A stretch of DNA of 64,000 nucleotides from DATMER01 sp040349255 (GTDB lineage Bacteria > Acidobacteriota > Thermoanaerobaculia > Multivoradales > UBA5704). The position numbers and the translations under genes are program-made. Where the stretch lies: assembly GCA_040349255.1 (NCBI GenBank), contig JBEQUE010000055.1, positions 61,971 to 125,970 on the forward strand, written 5' to 3'. A model generated the notes under the pieces. That model was not told the origin of the DNA, searched no databases, and worked only from the letters and a program-made list of their open reading frames with translations. How positions within the stretch are numbered: position 1 is the first letter of the stretch; each line of letters begins with the position of its first letter. Positions 48,501 to 56,338 of the stretch are shown in pieces.

Positions 48501-48683
48501 TCGCGCCAGGACCGCCCTCAGAATACTGCCTCCGCGGACTCGCTTTCAGAACAATGTTCCGCGCGTTCTTTGACAATCGATGCAACTCCTGCCGCGAGGC
48601 AGTGGCAATCCAGGACCGGGGCCTGCCCGCGGCGGGCGGGCCCCCAGCTCCTGCTGTAACGACCTGATACGATCCGTCCATCC

Positions 48684-50814
48684 ATGGCCAAGCCCAGAGA
48701 CCCGGAAGATCCGGACGTCCTCCGTCGTCGCGGTATCTATGAGAGGGCCAAGTCCTTCGAGGAGAAGGTCGCCGATCTCTTCGCGCTCCAGGGCTACCGC
48801 ACCACCCTGGACTACAAGCGCGACGACATGCAGTTCGACATCCGCCTGGATCTCACGATCGGCGTCCTGCCGATCCACGTCCTGGTGGAGTGCAAGAACC
48901 TGGGCGGCAAGGTGACCCAGCGGGATGTGCGGGAGTTCGCCTCCAAGGTGGAGTACGCCACCCGCGTCGACCGCCTCCCCTACCAGGCGATCCTCATCGC
49001 CAGCTCGGGCTTCGAACCGGCCTGGAGCCGAGGTCGGGTACGTCCTGGAGCTCCGGGACGAGCAGATCTCGGAATACCTCCGGAAGGCTGTGCCGCCCGG
49101 GACCGACTGGCAGGAGCTCCGCGAGCAGATCCGCAGGACGTACAACCTGGAGAACCTAGCCGAGCGGCCCTTTCTCCTGGAGATCATCGTCAGGACCCTC
49201 CCCCGGCTCCTGGAGCGCGAGGGGAAGATCACACTGGCCGACCTCTACGAGACCTACTGCGAGAGCTGGTTCAGCCACACCGATTTCCGCCTGACCCTGA
49301 CCCGAGACCGGAAGGCGGCGCTGGTGGAATACCTGGCGCGGCTGATCTGGGATTCACCCGACAACCGCGTCCACTACCAGGCTCTCTACGAGAGCGCGGA
49401 AAGGTTCTTCGAGGACCGCCAACTGTCGGTCTATGACAAGGAGCGGATCGATTACGAAGTCCGGACCGCGCTGTTCCTCCATCGGGACGCCGAGGGCTAT
49501 TACTCGTTCATCCACCGTTCCTTCCTGGAGTTCTTCATCGCCCGCACGATCCGGGCCGGCCTGAAGGAGGAGGACGTCAATTGCCTCGCCCTCCGGCGTC
49601 TCACCCGCGAGGTGGCGTTCTTCCTGGAGTGCTGGCCCGAAGCGGCAAAGATCCAGGAGATGGCGGGATGGGTTCTGGGGGCGGAGTATCGGCCTCAGGT
49701 CTCGGAGAACGCCCTGCTTCTGCTCTATTTCCACGCCCGGGCGGGCCAGGGGCCGCTGGTCGGACCGCAATCCGCCAAGGAGCCGGACTTCCGTGAGGTC
49801 GGGAGGGTTTTCTCGCTGCTCCGGTTCAGGACAATGCACCTGGAAGGCGCGGACCTGGAAGGCGTCTCCCTGCCTGGAGTCGATCTGAGCGATGCCCGGC
49901 TGGATGGAGCGAAGTTGAGCCGGGCCGATCTTCGGCAGGCTTGCCTCGACGGGGCTTCCCTGGTGCAGGCGGATCTAGGGTTTGTGGACTTCCGGAAGGG
50001 CAGCGCGGAAGGGGCTGACTTCTCGGGAGCGGACCTCAACCACCTGGATGCGCAGGATGGTCGATTCCGGAAGGCGGATCTCCGGGATGCGGATCTGAGC
50101 TTCGCAAGGTTGACCCGGGCGGATCTCCGGGACGCCGAGCTGTCAGGAATACAGACCGTGGGAACGGCATTCCTGCAGGCTCAGGGTGCCGACCGGGCGA
50201 TCCTAGCGGATACCGCGGGCGGCTCCAAGGCCCGCGCCTTGGATCTGCGGTGGCAGACAGGGCACTCCGGCAGTGTCAATTCCGTGGCCTGGAGCCCTGA
50301 CGGTAGGTATTTAGCGACGGGCTCTTACGACGGAACGATCAAGCTTTGGGGCGCGGCAACGGGGTGGCTCCTCAACACCCTCACAAGCCACGAGAACCTG
50401 GTCTTAACCATGTCGTGGTCGCCGGATGGAACGCGCCTCGCTTCCGGGTCTGACGACCAGACGGTCCGGCTCTGGGACACAGAAACCGGCAAGGAGTTTC
50501 GTGTCCTTGTCTTTCCGTCTCCGGCAAGCTCGCTCTGCTGGTCACCCAACGGCGAGGGACTGGTCCTCGCCTTCAGCGGCTTCCTGGAAATCTGGGATAT
50601 CGAGTCCGATCCTCCCCGGCCGCTGGTGCGGCTTCTTTCGATCTCAGGCGATGCCGGCCTTGCCGTGACTCCAGACGGCTACGTCTTCGGGCCGCCCGAG
50701 GCCCTCGAATGGGTCCGGTTCGGCGACGGATGGGCGCTCTACGACGTCACGGATGTGCCGGAGCGGGTTTCGGAGGAGAGGGTGATGGAGGCGTTGAGGG
50801 CGAAGGACCGATAA
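48684..50814 (+). pseudogene. NACHT-type defence gene lacking its NTPase core
   Basis: The N terminus (from 48684) is an Mrr/REase-like domain: FEEKVADLFALQGYRTTLDY, LVECKNLGGKVTQRDVREFA and PYQAILIASSGFEP. Near 49020-49035 the frame changes, and the text becomes GYVLELRDEQISEYLRKAV then YNLENLAERPFLLEIIVRTL, the C-terminal helical part of a NACHT module. No Walker A or Walker B lies between, so about 200 residues of NTPase are missing. After the NACHT tail come pentapeptide repeats (GADLEGVSLPGVDLSDARLD; about 49830-50150) and three WD40 repeats (SPDGRYLATGSYDGTIKLWG and similar), ending at 50814. NACHT proteins with nuclease domains act in phage defence; this copy cannot work as one. Confidence 0.75.
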
Positions 50815-50844
50815 ACCAACCCTTTCCCTCACCGCCGAGACGTA
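50815..50844. other. Short spacer before the inverted-repeat element
   Basis: Thirty bases between the NACHT-like gene and the left arm of the element. Nothing is recognised. Confidence 0.4.
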
Positions 50845-51170
50845 CCGTAGAGACGCCCCAGTCCGTGATCCCGAAACCTGACCGGGTCCCGGAACGCCGG
50901 GGCGTCTCCCTCCCCCGTCACCACAAACATTCTGAACGCGCGGCGTTCCGATCGGGCGACGTTTCGATCGCGCGGCGTTCCCATGGTCGATATTTCGGGA
51001 CAGATCGACCGCCCCGATGGTCGGACATGCAACGGGTACATGCGTTGATCAGGCAACGGTGATGACCGATGCGTGCGTCGGGGGCGATATCGATTGCGGG
51101 GAGTTGGAGACGCCCCGGCGTTTCGGGACCCGGTCAGGTTTCGGGAGGACGGACTGGGGCGTCTCTACGG
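50845..51170. mobile_element. 326-bp element with 65-bp inverted ends, MITE-like
   Basis: The left arm (50845-50909, starting CCGTAGAGACGCCCCAGTCC) and right arm (51106-51170) are reverse complements with three mismatches in 65. Each arm is itself a hairpin framed by GAGACGCCCC and GGGGCGTCTC. The 196-base centre holds two copies of CGCGCGGCGTTCC about 33 bases apart and no protein. This is the layout of a non-autonomous miniature element or nested hairpin repeat. No obvious flanking target duplication can be called. It lies between the broken NACHT gene and the cytochrome c gene. Confidence 0.65.
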
Positions 51171-51201
51171 GACGTTGGTGACGTGGTGGATGGGGATCGA
51201 T

Positions 51202-51585
51202 TCATCGCAGGGTATAGAGATAGGCCGCGATGTCGCGGCCGTCCTGCTCGGCGACGCCCAGTTGGGGCATGGCCGTGCCGGACGAGACGCTCTGGGGATC
51301 GCGGATCCAGCGCAGCAGGTTCTCCGGGGTGTTCGGCAGCCGGCCGGCCAGGTAGGGGCGGCTTTCGATGCGGTCGAGCGGCGGGCCGATCGTGCCGTCC
51401 GCTCCAGGCACGCCGGGGATCGTGTGGCATCTGGAACAGCCGTACCTCTGGATCAGCGCCGGGCCGCGGTCGGGCTCGCCGCCAGTCCGCAGACGGGCGT
51501 TCTCCTCCCGGCTGCGGCACCCCGCAGCGAGCAGCCCCAGCAGCAGGGCCACCCACAGGATCGGCCTTCTCTCCTTCCTTCGCAT
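51202..51585 (-). CDS. Cytochrome c lipoprotein, single haem
   Basis: A protein of 127 residues. The signal PILWVALLLGLLAAGC ends in lipobox LAAGC, so it is anchored by lipid. The haem motif is YGCSRCHTIPG (CxxCH), and the distal ligand is the Met in GTAMPQLGV; the C-terminal helix is RDIAAYLYTLR. It is a class I cytochrome c acting in periplasmic electron transfer. The start ATG is the one that begins the basic MRRKERR signal. The upstream gene stops 21 bases earlier, so co-transcription is likely. Partner oxidoreductase unknown. Confidence 0.9.
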   Translation of the reverse strand: MRRKERRPILWVALLLGLLAAGCRSREENARLRTGGEPDRGPALIQRYGCSRCHTIPGVPGADGTIGPPLDRIESRPYLAGRLPNTPENLLRWIRDPQSVSSGTAMPQLGVAEQDGRDIAAYLYTLR

Positions 51586-51606
51586 CCGGTGCCAAGGATT
51601 CGGAGA

Positions 51607-52932
51607 TCAGCCGGGGCAGGCGTCCGGAGGGGCTGGACGGGCGGCGGCCGTGGGGGCGGGCAGGCGTTCCACGGAGACCAGCCAGGGCTCGCGGCCCGGC
51701 ACCACCGCCAGAACCGCCTGGTAGCGCGGCCCGTGCGGCTGGTATCCCTTCGCCCGGTAGGCCTCCTCCTCGCGCCGGACCTGATCGAGCACCGGCCGCA
51801 GCTCGAGAGGCACGTGGATCCGGGGCACCCGCAGCTCGAGCGCCGCTTTCACTCCATAGGGATTCGAATTGACGGCGGGAGAGGCGGCCACCGGCAGGAT
51901 CAGGAAACGACTGCGTTCGGGATATCGCCGGCGCAACTCCTGCGCGTCGAGCCCGACGTCGACCGGCAGCAGCCGGGATATCTCCAGGCGCTCGAGCTCC
52001 CCGGTGGCCTTTCTCTTCTCCCTTTCCGACTGTTCGGCCAGTCTCGCACGGAGCCAGCGGCACCAGGGCTCCCCGTCCATTTCGAACACGGCGAAGCCAT
52101 CGCGGAGCGGCACCCGGTCGGGGTGCCTGCGCGCCTCCTCCACATCGAAACCCAGCCGGCGCAGAGACGTCTCGTCCCACTCGTCCGCCAGGTTGGGTAC
52201 GAAACCCAGAGTGACGCCGGAGCCCGCTCTCCCCCAACTCTGCAGGGCCAGCTCGCGCTCCGTGAGGACGAACCGGTCGGCGTTGCCCGAGCGGCTCCAG
52301 ATCGCCCTTCCCAGGATGAGTCCGTTGATCAGGGCGATGATCGCGAGGCCGGCCGGGAGCCTCCAGCGCCGGTAGCTCGCAGCCAATCGAGCGCGGTCCT
52401 GGAGAGATCTGCGGAGGTACAGGAGGAGCAGCACCGTGAACAGGACCAGCGCGGGCAGGATGCCCTCCGGTCTCGGGGCATCCCTCCAGTCGATGTTGCC
52501 GGTCGCGGTCTGCGCCGTCGCCCAGATCACGAGCGAGGCGCCGCCGGCCACGAGCGCAAGGTCCAGGCCATAGGCATATCCGAGGAGCAGGCCGAACGCG
52601 CCCCAGGCCAGGAACTGGCCGGGCGAAGGGATGAGGTTGAAGGTCTGCGTCAACAGGAATACGTCGATCACGAGGCAGGCGAACGCCGCCACGGCGCACA
52701 GCAAGGCGACGTAGCCGGTGCGCTCCCGCCGCGCGGCCAGCTCGGTGCAGACCAGGGCCAGCACCGGCCCGGCCACCAGGACCGCGACCTGGCCCCAGTC
52801 CGGCATCCAGCCCCAGATGCGCCGGAAGAAGAGGAAGACGAGGAACGCGAACGCCACGGCGCTGAGGAAGTATGCGACTCCCTGGCCGGGCGAGATCTGT
52901 GGCTTCGAAACCGGGCTCGTCGGTTGGTCCAT
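51607..52932 (-). CDS. Membrane protein with DUF4824-like C-terminal domain
   Basis: A protein of 441 residues. Six or so membrane helices lie in residues 18-215 (GVAYFLSAVAFAFLVFLFF, VAVLVAGPVLALVC and similar), resembling the DUF2157/DUF4401 type. The soluble C-terminal half matches the DUF4824 pattern: FVLTERELALQSWGRAGSGV, EWDETSLRRLGFDVEEARR and GFAVFEMDGEPWCRWL. In other bacteria DUF4824 genes lie with DUF4401/DUF2157 genes; here they look fused. Function unknown. The ATG forms an ATGA overlap with the DJ-1/PfpI gene, and the cytochrome c gene follows. Confidence 0.75.
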   Translation of the reverse strand: MDQPTSPVSKPQISPGQGVAYFLSAVAFAFLVFLFFRRIWGWMPDWGQVAVLVAGPVLALVCTELAARRERTGYVALLCAVAAFACLVIDVFLLTQTFNLIPSPGQFLAWGAFGLLLGYAYGLDLALVAGGASLVIWATAQTATGNIDWRDAPRPEGILPALVLFTVLLLLYLRRSLQDRARLAASYRRWRLPAGLAIIALINGLILGRAIWSRSGNADRFVLTERELALQSWGRAGSGVTLGFVPNLADEWDETSLRRLGFDVEEARRHPDRVPLRDGFAVFEMDGEPWCRWLRARLAEQSEREKRKATGELERLEISRLLPVDVGLDAQELRRRYPERSRFLILPVAASPAVNSNPYGVKAALELRVPRIHVPLELRPVLDQVRREEEAYRAKGYQPHGPRYQAVLAVVPGREPWLVSVERLPAPTAAARPAPPDACPG

Positions 52933-53597
52933 CAACTCTCCGTGAGCGGACAGGTATCGGCGCCCGGGATCTCTCCCTTGACCGGCGGCTTGGGGAAGTA
53001 CTGAGTGGTGACCTGGACCTGCTCGGCGATCTCCCTGCCGGCGATCAGCTCGACCAGCTTGAGCGCCTCGTCGAGGCCGGAGGAGATGCCGCCCCCGGTG
53101 ACCCGGTTGCGGTCCACCACGAAACGCGGGTACCCGGCGGCGACCTTGACCTCGGGGAACGCTTCGAAGCACGGCAGGAACGCCCAGTGCGTGGTCGCCT
53201 TGTAGCCGTCGAGGAGGCCCGACGCGGCCAGGATCATGGCCCCTTCGCAGACCGAGGTCACCCACTCGGCCTCGGCGCTCTGGTCCCGGAGGAACTCCAG
53301 GTAGCGCGGGCTGGCCATCATCCGCCGCAGCTCGGGCACGCTGCCGCCCGGGACCCAGAGGAGCTGGAATTGGACTTTCCGGCGGCGGACCTCGTTGAAC
53401 GTGGTGTCGGGCGTCAGCTTCAGACCGTCGCGGGTGGTCACGGCCGAGCGGGTCATGGCCACGAGCCGGGTGGAGACCGCCCGTTCCTGCCACGCCGACT
53501 TCATCCAGTTGAAGATCTCCCAGGGCGCCGCCACGTCGAGCAGGTCGACGCCCGGGTAGATGGGGATGGCGATGTCGAAGCGGGGCTTCCCGGCCAT
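52932..53597 (-). CDS. DJ-1/PfpI family protein
   Basis: A protein of 221 residues. The glutamine-amidotransferase-like fold is seen in FDIAIPIYPGVDLLDVAAPW and LLWVPGGS. The nucleophile-elbow Cys is in TSVCEGAMILAASGLLDG, with ATTHW after it, as in isonitrile hydratase-type members. Family members act as chaperones, deglycases or isonitrile hydratases; the motif spacing favours the last group, but no partner gene confirms it. The start is preceded by GGAAGGGAGCC. The gene overlaps the DUF4824-like gene by one codon. Confidence 0.85.
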   Translation of the reverse strand: MAGKPRFDIAIPIYPGVDLLDVAAPWEIFNWMKSAWQERAVSTRLVAMTRSAVTTRDGLKLTPDTTFNEVRRRKVQFQLLWVPGGSVPELRRMMASPRYLEFLRDQSAEAEWVTSVCEGAMILAASGLLDGYKATTHWAFLPCFEAFPEVKVAAGYPRFVVDRNRVTGGGISSGLDEALKLVELIAGREIAEQVQVTTQYFPKPPVKGEIPGADTCPLTES

Positions 53598-53647
53598 GGC
53601 TCCCTTCCTCTCTTGGTGGACTTTGAAGAGGATATCATTCCGGTGCC

Positions 53648-53992
53648 ATGAGCGCCCCGGTGCCGGACGATCCGCTGCCTTACGACGAAGGGGAGTACTC
53701 GGTCCTCCAGATGCCGGACGCCTGGCACGTCGTATCGCTGATCTTCTTCGTGGCGGCGCTCGGCGCCCGCTTTCTGGTCGCCCTCCTGCCGTCGGGCCGC
53801 GGCATCTTCTATCGGCCTATCCTGACCGCCTTCTCCGTCCCGGTCCTGGCCACGGTCGGCCTCCTCTTCGGCCTCGTGGGCCTGCGCCGGCCGGCCTCCC
53901 GGAGCGTGGCCCGCGTCGCCGTCCTCCTGAACCTGGTCGTGCTGATCCTGAGCGCCGTGGCCATCGCGGCGTTCTACGCCATCCTGCCCTGA
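53648..53992 (+). CDS. Small membrane protein, three helices
   Basis: A protein of 114 residues. Three membrane helices are predicted at about 27-46, 59-78 and 90-112, after an acidic N terminus (MSAPVPDDPLPYDEGEYSVL). No family is recognised. It is alone, divergent from the DJ-1/PfpI gene and 76 bases before the next gene. The start has no strong ribosome site, so the call rests on the clean helix pattern and coding-like base use. Confidence 0.65.
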   Translation: MSAPVPDDPLPYDEGEYSVLQMPDAWHVVSLIFFVAALGARFLVALLPSGRGIFYRPILTAFSVPVLATVGLLFGLVGLRRPASRSVARVAVLLNLVVLILSAVAIAAFYAILP

Positions 53993-54068
53993 GGCGGGAA
54001 GCGATGTTGGACGACGTATAGGTCTACGAGGAGCCGCGGCTCCCAGGCCCAGCTCCCAGGGAGATTCC

Positions 54069-54951
54069 ATGCTGACCCGCACGTCGAGCGATCCGAAGCG
54101 CGCCCCGTCCCGTCCCGCCACGGTGAGCCGGGCCGGCGACGCCGCCGAGCAGGAGGCCGAGAAGGCCGCCTCGTCGAGCGCTCCGGCGCGGCTTCAGGCC
54201 CCGGCCCGCCACGTCCCTGAACGAGGACCTCGTCGGCTCGACGGGCCAGGACGGCCACGTGTCGATCACCTTCTTCGAGAAGCCGGTCGTGCTCCCTTCT
54301 CTGACCGGGATCCCCGGCCTTTCGCCGAGTCCCTCGCCGAGCCTCTTCCCGATCCAGCCGATCCCGCCGGCCCCGACCGGCCCCTCCTTCGCGGACAGCC
54401 GGTTCGTCGCGGGCTTCAAGAAGGCGTTCAGCGTCGCGATCGACGGCGTCGGCATCGACCAGGAGCACGGCTTCGCCAAGGTGTCGGTCAAGGGACCGAC
54501 CGTCGGACTGCGCAAGGGCGCCTTCAGCGCCGCGGCCGGGGTCTCCTTCACCGGCACCTTCAAGGTGGAGGCGAAGTACGGCAGCGTGCGCTTCACCGGC
54601 GCGCTGGCGGCCGACCGCTGGGAGATGACCCTCTCGTTCCCGGGCGAGACGCCGGTCCCCGACATCTCCTCCCTGGCGGCGGTGTTCACCCAGGGGGAGT
54701 CCGCCTTCCGGTCGATCGCGGCGTCCGCCGGCTCGTTCGGGAAGCTGCAGGACATCTCGCGGATCAAGGAGGAGGTCAAGCCGTTCATCCAGCCGGTGAC
54801 GGACGCGGTGACGGCGGCCGGAGGCATCGCCGACGCCCAGCTCAACCGGCTGAACCTCGGCATCAGCGCGTTCGGCCCCGGCCCGTCGCCGGTCCAGGGC
54901 ATCTCCCCCGCCGGCAACGCGCTCGCCCTGACGCTGACGTACAGCTTCTAG
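54069..54951 (+). pseudogene. Probable eCIS-core (DUF4157) protein remnant
   Basis: The N terminus (frame of 54069) reads RAPSRPATVSRAGDAAEQEA, the pattern that leads DUF4157 metallopeptidase-like proteins of extracellular contractile injection systems (VsrPGDpaEqEAD). About residue 48 the coding text moves by one base (near 54210-54220) into NEDLVGSTGQDGHVSITFFE and continues to the stop at 54951. The DUF4157 HExxH motif is absent, so the middle of the gene seems lost. The C-terminal 180 residues (FADSRFVAGFKKAFSVAIDG onward, ending LALTLTYSF) match nothing I know. A start at GTG 54259 could give a 230-residue protein from the intact part. Confidence 0.55.
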
Positions 54952-54952
54952 C

Positions 54953-54983
54953 CCGTTTTCCCTCCTCCCCTGAGGGAAAACGG
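54953..54983. terminator. Strong hairpin after the DUF4157-like gene
   Basis: CCGTTTTCCCT-(9 bases)-AGGGAAAACGG is a perfect 11-bp stem directly after the stop. Its left arm supplies T residues on one strand and the right arm A residues, so it can serve both the plus-strand gene and the opposing response regulator. A T-run near 55064 could support plus-strand termination. Confidence 0.65.
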
Positions 54984-55065
54984 AATCCGGGTTCGTCCAA
55001 GGAGAGTGGCATAGCGCCAACGCCTCGCGGAGCGGGCGGCGCCAAGGACCGTCCGCCCCGCCTTT

Positions 55066-56250
55066 TTACACCAGGGCCTTTTCGGTGAGCTCCCGTTCCA
55101 TCGCCTCCAGCTCTCCCTGGGCGGCGGCGAGGCTCGCCTTGCTCCGGTCGAGGACGAGCAGCAGGAACAGGCGGTTCTCCGAGCCGACCGGGCGCAGCAG
55201 GTAGTAGCGCCGGGTCGAGGTGAGGAGGACCTCCTCCACCGCGTCCTTGAGGCCGATCGTCTGCTCGACCCGCGGCTTCTGGCGGGCGAATTCCGCGGTG
55301 GCGCGGGCGGCGATCTCCAGGTCCACGCCCTTGGCGCCGATGGCGGCGGCGACCAGGCTGCCGCTGGCGGTCTCGACGAGGAGCGTGGCGAGCGAGCCCT
55401 CCAGGCCCCTCCCCCGCTCCAACGCCTCGCGGATGGTCTCGGCGCGCTCCGCCGCGGCGGCCGGATCGCCGGACGCCGGACGGACAAAGGCGCCCGTATC
55501 GGGAGAGAGCAGGGCCTCGATGGCGGCGTCGGTCTCCTGCGCGATGTCCAGCGGGCGCGGCGTCTGCGGGGCGTGGCGCTCGCGCTCGTCCTTGAGCCGC
55601 ATCCCCTCCAGCAGGAAGAAGCGGAGCCCGCCCTCCAGCTCCGGTCCTCCGGCCGGGCAGCCGTCCGCGATCTCGATGTCGGCGTGCTCCCAGGTGACGA
55701 TCTCCAGCGCCGCCGCCTGGTCCGAGAGGCCGTCGGAGTGCTCTCCGGCCAGCTCCGCCCCGACCAGCTTGCCGCCCCGGAAGTAGAGCCGGCCGCCGTG
55801 CTCGCCGCTCGCCACGCTCAGGGTGCAGGTCTTCTTCTCGATCTCCAGGAGCTGCAGGAAGGAGGACAGGCTGATGTTCTCCACCCGGCCCTTGACGCTC
55901 TGGCGCAGCATGTCCGAGGTCTTCTTCCGGAGGATGCCGAGGTCGAACGGCTTTTCCAGGATGTCCACGCCCATGCCGAGCCGGGAGCTCTCGGACAGGT
56001 AGGCGGTCATCACGATCACCGGCAGATGGGGAAAGGCGCGGCGCAACCAGGTGATGAGCTCGAAGCCGTCCATCTCGGGCATCCGCAGATCGGTCACCAC
56101 GAGGTCGACCTTCTCGGACTCCAGGATGGCCACGGCCTCGTTGCCGTTCGTGGCGGTGGCGACCTTGACGCCGCGGCGGCGGTCGGACAGCGCCTCGGAC
56201 AGCGCGAAGAGCACCGCGGGCTCGTCGTCGACGATCAGAATCTTCTTCAT
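55066..56250 (-). CDS. Response regulator with PATAN (DUF4388) and roadblock domains
   Basis: A protein of 394 residues. The receiver (1-120) has ILIVDDEPA, Asp in LVVTDLRMPEMDG and the Lys in DILEKPFD. A PATAN/DUF4388 domain (about 133-225) reads SLSSFLQLLEIEKKTCTLSV then GGRLYFRGGKLVGAELAG. The C-terminal part (about 285-394) resembles roadblock/LC7 proteins (LATLLVETASGSLVAAAIGA). Such regulators act through protein contacts rather than DNA, often on small GTPases or motility-related modules in Myxococcota. The ATG was chosen because MKKILIVDDE is the usual start. It is divergent from the FecR-LysM gene. Confidence 0.9.
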   Translation of the reverse strand: MKKILIVDDEPAVLFALSEALSDRRRGVKVATATNGNEAVAILESEKVDLVVTDLRMPEMDGFELITWLRRAFPHLPVIVMTAYLSESSRLGMGVDILEKPFDLGILRKKTSDMLRQSVKGRVENISLSSFLQLLEIEKKTCTLSVASGEHGGRLYFRGGKLVGAELAGEHSDGLSDQAAALEIVTWEHADIEIADGCPAGGPELEGGLRFFLLEGMRLKDERERHAPQTPRPLDIAQETDAAIEALLSPDTGAFVRPASGDPAAAAERAETIREALERGRGLEGSLATLLVETASGSLVAAAIGAKGVDLEIAARATAEFARQKPRVEQTIGLKDAVEEVLLTSTRRYYLLRPVGSENRLFLLLVLDRSKASLAAAQGELEAMERELTEKALV

Positions 56251-56338
56251 GCCGGGAGAAGTCTGTCGCGGCGGGATGGGGGCCGTCAACGTCGGCGCGA
56301 ATGGGCTAAGATGGGGGTATTCCATTGGAGGCCGGGCC

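Noticed and set aside
48684..50814. Intact NACHT defence system
   Set aside because: No Walker A or Walker B motif exists in any frame between the nuclease and the NACHT tail, and the frame changes at the joint.
50845..51170. Insertion sequence with transposase
   Set aside because: The 196-base centre encodes no protein; only a non-autonomous element is possible.
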